A DNA stretch of 5,231 bases from an uncultured Bacilli bacterium (GCA_947593895.1 CANQDY010000090.1:1-5231), one strand, 5' to 3'; counted from the first letter of the stretch, positions 1 to 5,231 are shown. Made by a program: numbers and translations. The notes: generated by a model not told the origin, from the sequence alone.

Positions 1-26
1 TGTAATTTTACTTCTATTTGCAACAT
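1..26 (-). CDS. Possible 5' end of a divergent gene (partial, unknown product)
   Basis: On the minus strand an ATG at 26-24 opens a frame that stays open to the window edge and reads MLQIEVKL. It is preceded by a purine-rich stretch with AAAGGGA (about 38-32), well placed as a ribosome binding site with six bases between GGG and the ATG. The + strand here is strikingly pyrimidine-rich (about 27-47), as expected for the non-coding side of such a leader. Only eight codons are visible, so no family can be assigned, and a chance open frame of this length is common. A minus-strand TATAAA (69-64) could serve as a -10, but its -35 is poor. The product is unknown. Confidence 0.35.
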
Positions 27-103
27 TTTCTTCCCTTTTCTTTCTTTGTTTGTTGCACTTGCTTTTATAATTAACATATATTTGAATAAATAACGTATGT
101 TTG

Positions 104-132
104 TTGTTTTTTTTTTAATCTTTATTTATAAT
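104..132 (+). promoter_or_regulatory. Likely sigma-A promoter of the yqhY-nusB operon
   Basis: A perfect -10 box TATAAT lies at 127-132. Seventeen bases upstream is a weak -35, TTGTTT at 104-109 (three of six consensus bases). The alternative TTGTTG at 101-106 would give a spacer of 20. A run of ten T (107-116) fills the upstream part of the spacer. Transcription would start near 139-141, leaving a leader of only about 16 bases before the ATG at 157, which includes the ribosome binding site. No other good promoter is visible in 1-147 on this strand. The -10 is convincing and the -35 is not. Confidence 0.5.
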
Positions 133-144
133 ATTTTTGCAAGT

Positions 145-152
145 TAGGTGAT
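145..152 (+). promoter_or_regulatory. Ribosome binding site that sets the yqhY-like start at 157
   Basis: TAGGTGAT matches the 3' part of the ideal AAGGAGGTGAT Shine-Dalgarno sequence. The same TTAGGTGAT lies at 2343-2351 before recN, where the ATG follows three bases later. Here ATG 157 follows after four bases. The upstream GTG 148 and ATG 151 lie inside the binding site itself and are therefore unlikely starts. Confidence 0.7.
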
Positions 153-156
153 GGAT

Positions 157-498
157 ATGGCAGATTATATTTACATTCAAGACTATTCAAAAAGAGGAAA
201 ATTAGGTATATCAAAGAAGTGCTTTGAAGAAATAATTTCTATTTCGACAAACAAAATTCAAGGTGTTCAAACTGCAGAAAATCAAAGAAATAATAAATTT
301 CTATTTTCATTCCATAAACCAATTTCTTGTGAAATTGAAAATGGTAAATTACAAATTAATGTACAAGTGAAAATTAAACAAGGAAGTAACATTGATAAAA
401 TTTGTACTACAATTCAAGAACAAATTGCAGAAGATTTAACCTCAATGTCTGAGTTAGTTCCTTTTTCAATCAAAGTTAAAGTTGTATCAATAATATAA
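157..498 (+). CDS. yqhY: Asp23/Gls24 (YqhY-like) family protein
   Basis: This is a small cytoplasmic protein of 113 residues of the Asp23/Gls24 (DUF322) family. It shows the family's usual order: GKLGIS near residue 14, a hydrophobic helix leading to IQGVQ, two beta strands (IENGKLQINVQVKI), an amphipathic helix with IQEQIAEDL, and a closing IKVKVV strand. In Bacillus subtilis yqhY lies between accBC and nusB, and its product has been linked to control of acetyl-CoA carboxylase. Its exact biochemical role is unsettled. Here it is next to nusB, but no accC is visible upstream, and the gene seems to begin the operon. I chose ATG 157 rather than the GTG at 148 because of the AGGTGAT site at 146-152. 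The stop codon forms part of a terminator-like hairpin. The family is fairly sure, and the orthology rests on the nusB neighbour. Confidence 0.8.
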   Translation: MADYIYIQDYSKRGKLGISKKCFEEIISISTNKIQGVQTAENQRNNKFLFSFHKPISCEIENGKLQINVQVKIKQGSNIDKICTTIQEQIAEDLTSMSELVPFSIKVKVVSII

Positions 499-517
499 GT
501 CCGTTGGACTTATTTTT
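495..517 (+). terminator. Terminator-like hairpin across the yqhY stop codon, before nusB
   Basis: The perfect inverted repeat AAGTCC-GTT-GGACTT (497-511) extends by outer A-U pairs (495-496 with 512-513) to a stem of about nine pairs with a three-base loop, followed directly by T513-517. This has the form of a small intrinsic terminator. The TAA stop of yqhY (496-498) is the 5' side of the stem, so a ribosome finishing yqhY would cover it. Only 16 bases separate the T tract from the nusB ATG, too little for a new promoter after it. Downstream expression therefore needs read-through, masking, or a promoter inside yqhY, of which I saw no good example. Confidence 0.6.
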
Positions 518-524
518 AAGTGTT

Positions 525-531
525 GAGGTAA
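525..531 (+). promoter_or_regulatory. Ribosome binding site that sets the nusB start at 534
   Basis: GAGGTAA lies just before ATG 534 and aligns with the AGGTGAT-type sites of the neighbouring genes. The frame could be extended upstream to a TTG at 504, but that codon sits in the hairpin loop and stem and has no binding site. Confidence 0.65.
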
Positions 532-533
532 TT

Positions 534-932
534 ATGTTGTCGCGTAATCAAGAACAAGAAAAAATTATGCTATCAGTATATCAATATCTTTTTTATCAAA
601 GAATGAATAGTGAAGATATTGTTACAGAATTAGAAAATGTATTTGATATTCCATATGATGAGATATCAGTTTTTGTTCGTGAAGTTGTTGTTAAAACTTT
701 TTTGCATCAAGATGAAATTGACTCAATAATTTCTCAAAATTTAGTTAAATGGACAATAGATCGAATTAATTTAGTCGCACATGCAATTTTACTTTTTGCA
801 ATTGGTGAATATACATATACAAAGGAATGCAATAAAGCAGAAATAATTAATATTGCTGTCAACTTGGCAAAAAAGTATCTTGACGATAATGATTATAAAT
901 TTATTAACGCATTATTAGATAAAGTTCTATGA
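534..932 (+). CDS. nusB: Transcription antitermination factor NusB
   Basis: NusB binds boxA RNA together with NusE (ribosomal protein S10) and takes part in processive antitermination, mainly of rRNA operons. The 132-residue all-helical protein has the normal family length. Family landmarks are visible: an N-terminal helix with a YQYLFYQ segment, DEIDSII followed by LVKWTIDRINLVAHAILLFAIGEY (the central core helices), then AEIINIAVNLAKKY and YKFINALLDKVL at the C-terminus. Relatives usually have INEAVELAK and KFVNGVLD in these places, so the match is clear but diverged. The start at ATG 534 follows from the GAGGT site. The TGA stop overlaps the xseA ATG (ATGA at 929-932), which suggests translational coupling. 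A terminator-like hairpin lies just upstream, an intriguing position for a gene whose product affects termination. Confidence 0.92.
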   Translation: MLSRNQEQEKIMLSVYQYLFYQRMNSEDIVTELENVFDIPYDEISVFVREVVVKTFLHQDEIDSIISQNLVKWTIDRINLVAHAILLFAIGEYTYTKECNKAEIINIAVNLAKKYLDDNDYKFINALLDKVL

Positions 933-2131
933 TTGAAAACAAAATTTATGATGTTACCACATTGAATAATTACATTAAAAATCTCTTTGAGGGAGACATA
1001 TTTTTATCTCGTGTTTACATAAATGGTGAAATATCAAATCTTAATAAACATTATACTGGTCATTACTATTTTACTTTAAAAGATCAAAATAGTAAGATTT
1101 CTTGTATGATGTTTTCAACCTACGTAAATCGCTTAAAAAGAGAAATAAATAATGGTGACGAAGTGATAATTTTTGGCAAAGTAAGTATTTACGATAAACT
1201 TGGCACCTATCAAATTTATGTATATAACATTGAACCATATGGACAGGGTAAATACTTATTAGAATTAGAAGAATTAAAAAAACGTTTATATGCTGAAGGT
1301 ATATTTAATAAACCAAAGAAAAAAATTAATCAATATCCTAAAAAAATTGCTGTTATTACTTCTTCAACAGGTGCTGCAGTTCAAGATATTAGACATGCAA
1401 TTAACTTAAGATGGCCATGCATTATTAATGTTTATCCTTGTCTTGTTCAAGGAAGTGATGCACCAAAAAGCATTATTAAACAACTCAAGATAGCCGATTC
1501 TTCTGATGCCGATACACTAATTTTAGCTCGTGGAGGAGGAGCAAACGAAGATCTTAAAGCATTTAATGATGAGAGTGTGGTTCGTTGTTGTTACAGTCTT
1601 AAAAAGCCATTAATCAGCGCAATTGGACATCAAATTGATAACTCATTAGTCGATTTAGTCAGTGATTTAAATTGCATAACTCCAACTGATGCTGGTGTGA
1701 ATAGCTGTATTAATAAACAGGAACTCATTTATCAAATTGATAGTTTAATAACTAGTGCATCTGGATCAATTGAAAACATAATTCATGCCAAGGAAAACAA
1801 TTTATTACAATTGTTATCCGTTATTGAAAAAAATAATCCAACTTACTATTTAAATAAAATAAAACTAAATATTAATAACATTATTAATTCATCAAATTAT
1901 TTAATTGATAGAAGATTGACCTCACTAAACAATTCTATTTCTCTTATCAAAGAAAAATTAGCTATGCTAAACCCAAATATGATTTTTGAAAAAGGTTATT
2001 CATTAGTTTATCAAAACGGACAATTATTAAAAAGTGTCAAATTAATTAAAAAAAGTGATGATTTAGAAATAAAAATGAAAGATGGAACACTTTTAGTTCA
2101 TGTAAAGGAGATTAAAAAAAATGGAAAATAA
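929..2131 (+). CDS. xseA: Exodeoxyribonuclease VII large subunit
   Basis: XseA is the catalytic subunit of exonuclease VII, which degrades single-stranded DNA from both ends to oligonucleotides. The 400-residue protein has normal length. An N-terminal OB fold covers residues 1-105 (INGEISNL, GHYYFTLKD, VSIYDKLGTYQIYV). The catalytic domain spans about 120-255 with ITSSTGAAVQDIRHA, LARGGGANEDLKAFNDE and AIGHQIDNSLVDLVSDL. A helical, coiled-coil-like region follows to about 345, and the C-terminal segment contains FEKGYSLV. By alignment with Escherichia coli XseA, the essential residues are D153, R201, H234 and D237, and all are kept. The usual GHETD reads GHQID here. The start overlaps the end of nusB by four bases with no strong binding site of its own, so coupling is likely. 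The 3' end overlaps xseB by 11 bases across an A8 run. folD, which sits before xseA in many relatives, is absent. Confidence 0.96.
   Translation: MIENKIYDVTTLNNYIKNLFEGDIFLSRVYINGEISNLNKHYTGHYYFTLKDQNSKISCMMFSTYVNRLKREINNGDEVIIFGKVSIYDKLGTYQIYVYNIEPYGQGKYLLELEELKKRLYAEGIFNKPKKKINQYPKKIAVITSSTGAAVQDIRHAINLRWPCIINVYPCLVQGSDAPKSIIKQLKIADSSDADTLILARGGGANEDLKAFNDESVVRCCYSLKKPLISAIGHQIDNSLVDLVSDLNCITPTDAGVNSCINKQELIYQIDSLITSASGSIENIIHAKENNLLQLLSVIEKNNPTYYLNKIKLNINNIINSSNYLIDRRLTSLNNSISLIKEKLAMLNPNMIFEKGYSLVYQNGQLLKSVKLIKKSDDLEIKMKDGTLLVHVKEIKKNGK
2104..2110 (+). promoter_or_regulatory. Ribosome binding site of xseB inside the end of xseA
   Basis: AAAGGAG lies within the last codons of xseA, ten bases before the xseB ATG at 2121. 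The spacing is a little long and is filled largely with A, ending in an A8 run (2114-2121) whose last A is the first base of the start codon. Confidence 0.65.
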
Positions 2132-2324
2132 AAAGAGTTTTGAAGAAAGAATGGCACATTTAAATGAACTTGTTAATAAATTACAAGACTCATCTATACC
2201 TCTTGATGAGGCATTAAATCTTTATAATGAATGTATTACTCTTAGTAATGAACTAAAAAGTGAAATTGATAATGCTATAAGCACATTTACAATTATCAAA
2301 GAAAATCAAGAAGAAGATTTTTAG
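2121..2324 (+). CDS. xseB: Exodeoxyribonuclease VII small subunit
   Basis: XseB is the small helical subunit that binds the coiled-coil region of XseA in several copies to form active exonuclease VII. The 67-residue product is within the family's usual 60-80. It shows the typical pattern SFEERMAHLNELVNKLQD, then SIPLDEALNLYNE, and a second helix (ITLSNELKSEIDNA), with the acidic tail often seen in the family. The start is at ATG 2121 with AAAGGAG upstream. The gene overlaps the end of xseA by 11 bases in the +1 frame, as expected for subunits made together. It is followed by 30 noncoding bases and then recN. In many relatives ispA, dxs, an rRNA methyltransferase (TlyA family) and ahrC/argR stand in this gap, and none is present here. 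Confidence 0.93.
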   Translation: MENKKSFEERMAHLNELVNKLQDSSIPLDEALNLYNECITLSNELKSEIDNAISTFTIIKENQEEDF

Positions 2325-2342
2325 TAAATATTTAGTAGAAAA

Positions 2343-2351
2343 TTAGGTGAT
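2343..2351 (+). promoter_or_regulatory. Ribosome binding site of recN
   Basis: TTAGGTGAT lies three bases before ATG 2355, the same sequence as before the yqhY-like gene. The 30-base gap between xseB and recN is AT-rich and shows neither a terminator nor a promoter, so recN is read as part of the operon. Confidence 0.7.
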
Positions 2352-2354
2352 TAT

Positions 2355-4022
2355 ATGATTTTGAATTTGTCAATTAAAAATTTTGCGATTATTGAAGATT
2401 TAGATGTTAATTTTAAAAATGGTATGAACATCATATTAGGGGAAACTGGTGCAGGAAAATCAATTATTATCGATGCATTAGGTTTATTAATGGGAAATCG
2501 ATCTGATTTTGATAAAATTCGAAATGGAGAAACAAAAGCTTTTGTTGAAGGTACTTTTGAAATTGAAAATGAAAATTTAATCAAATCAATCAATGAAAAA
2601 TATTCATTAATCGAAGATGACCATCTACTAGTTGTATCCAGGACTTTAGAGAATAATAAATCAATTTGTCGAATAAATTATCATGTTATAACTCAATCGA
2701 TACTTAAAGATATCATGGAAAATATTATCGATATTCATTCTCAACACAAAAATAATTCTTTTTTTGACTCTCACGAACAAATAAAATATCTGGATTTATA
2801 CTCTGACATAAATTCTATGTTGAAACCATTACGATTTAATCAAGCACTTAAAGAGTATCAAAATGAGTATCACAAATTATGTGAAGCGAAAATTAATTAT
2901 CAAAAAATGAAGGAAAAGCAAAATTCATTTGATGATATTGATTATTTAAAATTTCAAATTAATGAAATTGAAAAAGTTAATCTTAAAGAGAATGAAATCG
3001 AAGAAATTGAAGAACAATTATCAAGGCTTAACTCATTTGAAAAAATTATGCAAAAATTTCAATCCTTTGAAGAAAATTATCAACTTGCAAATGAACATCT
3101 TTATAAAGCAAAGAAAGAAATAAGTGCGATAAATGATGAAAAATTTGAATCATTAGCAAAAAAATTTGAATCATTATATTATGAAATTGATGATACGTAT
3201 AACTCGTTGAAAGAAGAATTTTCAACATTTAAAGAAGCTAAAAGTCAAATTGACTATCTAAATGAAAGACGACTTGAATTAAGTCCTTTAAGACGAAAAT
3301 ATGGGCGTAGTAGTAATGAAATTCTAGAATATTTAAAAAATGCAAAAGAATCAATTAATTTTATATCCAATATTGAGGAGTGTCTTAAAGATCAGGAAAA
3401 TTTGATAAATAACTTAACTGAGAAATGTAATTCATTAGCTAAGATACTAAATCAGAAGAGAATCAAAACAAAAGAGCATCTTGAAAATGATATGAATAAC
3501 ATTTTTAAATCATTAGGTTTAAATAATGCAACTTTTCATGTTAATGTTTCATCAACACAATTAAATGAATCAGGTTCAGATCAAATTGATTTTCTTCTTC
3601 AGGCTAACTTGGGATCAAAATTTTTACCATTAAATCAAACTGCATCATTAGGTGAAACAAGTAGAATTAATTTAGCATATAAACTTGTTTTTAATCATCT
3701 TAATCCAGTAAGTACTATTATTTTTGATGAAATTGATACTGGTATTTCATCTCATATTGGAGTATTAGTAAGTAAAAAAATTAAAGAATTGTCATTAAGT
3801 AGTCAAGTAATTGTTATTACTCATTTACCACAAATGGCATCAATTGGTGATCATATATATTTTGTAAGTAAATATAATGATAAACAAACAACTAAGACTA
3901 AAATTAATGAGTTAAATCAAGAGCAAGTAATTAAACAAATAGCCTTAATGATTTCTGGAGATGAATTTGATGAAACTTCATTAATTGCCGCTAAAAAAAT
4001 GATAGAATCTATGCGTAATTAG
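2355..4022 (+). CDS. recN: DNA repair protein RecN
   Basis: RecN is an SMC-like ATPase that acts early in double-strand-break repair and holds DNA ends or sister chromosomes together. The 555-residue protein is of normal length (usually 550-575). The N-terminal ATPase half has LSIKNFAIIEDL and the Walker A motif GETGAGKS (residues 29-36). A Q-loop-like segment DIHSQHKNNSFF is at about 126-137, where relatives read DIHGQHEHQSLL. A glutamate- and lysine-rich coiled coil runs from about 160 to 375, shorter than in true SMC proteins. The C-terminal half has a signature motif at 430-434, Walker B IIFDEID (455-461), and VITHLPQMAS with the switch histidine H490. The signature reads ASLGE instead of the usual LSGGE, although the key serine (S431) and second glycine (G433) remain. 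The gene is 30 bases after xseB. No argR/ahrC precedes it, unlike in Bacillus. Confidence 0.97.
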   Translation: MILNLSIKNFAIIEDLDVNFKNGMNIILGETGAGKSIIIDALGLLMGNRSDFDKIRNGETKAFVEGTFEIENENLIKSINEKYSLIEDDHLLVVSRTLENNKSICRINYHVITQSILKDIMENIIDIHSQHKNNSFFDSHEQIKYLDLYSDINSMLKPLRFNQALKEYQNEYHKLCEAKINYQKMKEKQNSFDDIDYLKFQINEIEKVNLKENEIEEIEEQLSRLNSFEKIMQKFQSFEENYQLANEHLYKAKKEISAINDEKFESLAKKFESLYYEIDDTYNSLKEEFSTFKEAKSQIDYLNERRLELSPLRRKYGRSSNEILEYLKNAKESINFISNIEECLKDQENLINNLTEKCNSLAKILNQKRIKTKEHLENDMNNIFKSLGLNNATFHVNVSSTQLNESGSDQIDFLLQANLGSKFLPLNQTASLGETSRINLAYKLVFNHLNPVSTIIFDEIDTGISSHIGVLVSKKIKELSLSSQVIVITHLPQMASIGDHIYFVSKYNDKQTTKTKINELNQEQVIKQIALMISGDEFDETSLIAAKKMIESMRN

Positions 4023-4070
4023 CAATTTTTGGATGTTTATTCGATATAAATAGCAACAAAATAGTCATTG

Positions 4071-4080
4071 AAAGGCGGTG
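4071..4080 (+). promoter_or_regulatory. Strong ribosome binding site that sets the spoIVB start at 4087
   Basis: AAAGGCGGTG differs by one base from the ideal AAAGGAGGTG. It is properly placed for ATG 4087. The in-frame GTG at 4078 is the end of this site and so is an unlikely start. Confidence 0.7.
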
Positions 4081-4086
4081 GACAAA

Positions 4087-5073
4087 ATGATTGCATCTAT
4101 TGCGGCGATGACTGTTTTATTAACTACGCCAGTTAATGTTAAACAAGAGCGGATAAAATTAATTCCATCAGGGGAAAATATTGTTTTTAAAATGAATACA
4201 AATGGAATAATAGTCACAGGAACTTATGATGTAAATCATGATAAAGGCTCTTATAATCCAGAAAAAAATAGTGATATTAAATGTGGAGATATCATTCTTA
4301 AAATTAACAATCAAAAGGTTCAATCCTTAAATGACTTAGTTTCAAAAATAAAGACTAATGAAGAATTGAATTTAGAAATTTCTAGAAATAATCAGATCCT
4401 AAGCAAAACGCTTAATATTTATTCAGTTAATAACGTTAAAAAAAGTGGTCTATATGTAAAAGATCGAGTACTTGGGGTTGGAACGATAACCTACATCGAT
4501 CCCAAAAAAATGATTTATGGAGCCTTAGGACATGAGGTTGTCGATTTAGATACCAAGAAAAAAGTTGATATAATTGATGGTGAGATATATTCAAATCCAG
4601 TTATTTCAATATCAAAGGGCAGTAACCAACATCCAGGCGAAAAAATATCACAAACAAAGTTAGATTGTAAGGTTGGTTCAATAGTTTTAAATAGCGATAA
4701 AGGAATGTTTGGAAAATACTATAATGATATTTCTAAGTTAAAAAGCTATGAAATTGGCTTCCAAAACGAAGTAAAAAAGGATTCGGCATATGTTTTGACG
4801 TGTATTAAAGATAACGAAGTAAAACCATATGAAATTAAAATTACTGAAACCAGAAATCAAGATTTATCAGAAACAAAAAGTTTTACCTTTAAAATAACTG
4901 ATAAAACATTACTTGAAAAAACCGGTGGAGTATTTTCTGGAATGTCTGGTTCTCCAATCATTCAAAATAACCGATTAATTGGTTCCGTTACTCATGTATT
5001 AGTTGATTCTGTTGAGTATGGATATGGTCTTTATATTGAAAATATGTATAATCAGCAAAATAAAATTAATTAA
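4087..5073 (+). CDS. spoIVB: SpoIVB serine peptidase (family S55), short form
   Basis: SpoIVB is made in the forespore and crosses to the space between forespore and mother cell. In Bacillus it cleaves SpoIVFA there, releasing SpoIVFB to process pro-sigma-K. The product has 328 residues. It begins with a short hydrophobic stretch (MIASIAAMTVLLTTPV), likely a membrane anchor or signal. A PDZ domain follows at about 40-102 (GIIVTGTY, CGDIILKINNQKV). The S55 domain has YGALGHEVVDLDT with His149, FKITDKTLLEKTGG with Asp272, and GMSGSPI with Ser287. The Asp-Ser spacing of 15 equals that of the Bacillus subtilis triad (Asp363, Ser378). The whole triad is therefore present and the enzyme is probably active. 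Bacillus SpoIVB is about 100 residues longer, mainly before the PDZ domain. No sigma-G-like promoter was recognised in the 64 bases after recN, so it may be transcribed with the operon or from a diverged promoter. Confidence 0.95.
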   Translation: MIASIAAMTVLLTTPVNVKQERIKLIPSGENIVFKMNTNGIIVTGTYDVNHDKGSYNPEKNSDIKCGDIILKINNQKVQSLNDLVSKIKTNEELNLEISRNNQILSKTLNIYSVNNVKKSGLYVKDRVLGVGTITYIDPKKMIYGALGHEVVDLDTKKKVDIIDGEIYSNPVISISKGSNQHPGEKISQTKLDCKVGSIVLNSDKGMFGKYYNDISKLKSYEIGFQNEVKKDSAYVLTCIKDNEVKPYEIKITETRNQDLSETKSFTFKITDKTLLEKTGGVFSGMSGSPIIQNNRLIGSVTHVLVDSVEYGYGLYIENMYNQQNKIN

Positions 5074-5078
5074 TCAAT

Positions 5079-5107
5079 AAAAGTCACAAGTAATTGTGAT
5101 TTTTTTA
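5079..5107 (+). terminator. Intrinsic terminator after spoIVB
   Basis: TCACAA-GTAA-TTGTGA (5084-5099) forms a six-pair perfect stem. It extends by a G-U pair (5083/5100) and four A-U pairs (5079-5082 with 5101-5104), and is followed by further T to 5106. It starts six bases after the spoIVB stop, which is the usual position for the end of an operon. The minus strand also ends in a T run, so the structure might work in both directions. Confidence 0.85.
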
Positions 5108-5111
5108 TTAT

Positions 5112-5124
5112 ATAGGAATCCTAT
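5112..5124. repeat. Short perfect palindrome ATAGGA-A-TCCTAT
   Basis: Two perfect six-base arms flank one central base just after the terminator. With so short a centre it is more likely a protein-binding site on DNA than an RNA hairpin. Its position upstream of the expected next gene would suit an operator. No known regulator is recognised, and chance is possible in such AT-rich sequence, although the GG/CC core is unusual for this stretch. Confidence 0.4.
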
Positions 5125-5154
5125 TTATTCACAATATTATATAAATAATAAATC

Positions 5155-5183
5155 TTACAATAATCAAGGTAAGTGATTATAAC
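5155..5183 (+). promoter_or_regulatory. Weak candidate promoter for the gene beyond the window
   Basis: TTACAA (5155-5160) and TATAAC (5178-5183) stand 17 bases apart. The -10 matches five of six consensus bases and the -35 only three. A second TATAAT at 5192-5197 has no fitting -35. The stretch after the terminator (5108-5231) shows no convincing coding start. An ATG at 5215 lacks a ribosome binding site. By gene order the next gene would be spo0A, but nothing visible here proves it. Confidence 0.3.
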
Positions 5184-5231
5184 TAACATTTTATAATAAT
5201 TTTTTTAATAAGAGATGAACATATATTCAGA

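Noticed and set aside
18..142. Two TTGCAA sites (18-23, 137-142) and two GTTTGTTG copies (48-55, 99-106) as possible operators
   Set aside because: They are short words in low-complexity sequence with no symmetric spacing to either promoter; one TTGCAA is inside the possible minus-strand gene.
504..533. Upstream TTG start for nusB
   Set aside because: It lies in the hairpin, has no ribosome binding site and adds ten residues not typical of NusB.
929..932. Possible use of TGA as tryptophan, suggested by the Mollicute-like base composition
   Set aside because: nusB ends properly at TGA with the family C-terminus complete, and tryptophans in NusB and XseA are TGG.
2320..2337. Direct repeat TTTAGTA with an 11-base period after xseB
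   Set aside because: Seven bases of AT-rich sequence in a 30-base gap are easily chance; no regulator known to me fits.
2351..2593. 80-residue open frame on the minus strand
   Set aside because: It lies opposite the Walker A region of recN, has no ribosome binding site worth noting and no recognisable family; it is a shadow of recN.
3141..3176. Direct repeat of 15 bases (AAATTTGAATCATTA) with a period of 21
   Set aside because: It encodes a repeated KFESL one heptad apart in the RecN coiled coil, where such periodicity is normal.
3046..3228. 60-residue open frame on the minus strand
   Set aside because: It is antisense to the recN coiled coil and low in complexity; the strong homology-like features are all on the + strand.
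4036..4050. Weak hairpin TTTAT-TCGAT-ATAAA and a one-mismatch Spo0A-box-like TTCGATA before spoIVB
   Set aside because: The stem has only A-T pairs and no T tract, and a single 6/7 match to a 7-base box is expected by chance.

Overview
The window is a very AT-rich, almost fully coding stretch of a low-GC Gram-positive chromosome. Five complete genes and one complete sporulation gene lie head to tail on the + strand: an Asp23/YqhY-family gene, nusB, xseA, xseB, recN and spoIVB. This order is the conserved Firmicutes cluster yqhY-nusB-(folD)-xseA-xseB-(ispA-dxs-...)-(ahrC)-recN-spoIVB-spo0A, with the bracketed genes missing. The standard genetic code is used: nusB ends at a TGA that overlaps the xseA start, and tryptophans are TGG. 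SpoIVB implies an endospore former or a recent descendant of one. The base composition and compact gene order suggest an Erysipelotrichia-like or other gut Bacilli lineage, but the species cannot be named from this window.

Layout. Positions 1-156 hold a pyrimidine-rich intergenic region. It carries a possible divergent gene start on the minus strand (1-26) and a likely operon promoter ending in a perfect TATAAT at 127-132. The Asp23/YqhY gene (157-498) ends in a terminator-like hairpin that contains its own stop codon. nusB (534-932) overlaps xseA (929-2131) by 4 bases, and xseA overlaps xseB (2121-2324) by 11. recN (2355-4022) follows after 30 bases and spoIVB (4087-5073) after 64. A clear intrinsic terminator closes the unit at 5079-5107. 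The last 124 bases are noncoding as far as can be seen, with a short palindrome and weak promoter-like boxes. In relatives the next gene would be spo0A.

How the genes fit together. NusB acts in transcription antitermination of rRNA operons. XseA and XseB are the two subunits of exonuclease VII. RecN is an SMC-like ATPase of double-strand-break repair. SpoIVB is the forespore serine protease that signals to the mother cell late in sporulation. The window is mainly a conserved housekeeping and DNA-repair operon with a sporulation gene at its end. I see no mobile element, CRISPR array, RNA gene or novel defence system. The points most worth a second look are small-scale: the hairpin before nusB, the A8 tract at the xseA/xseB junction, the altered motifs in RecN and XseA, the short SpoIVB, and the trimmed gene order.
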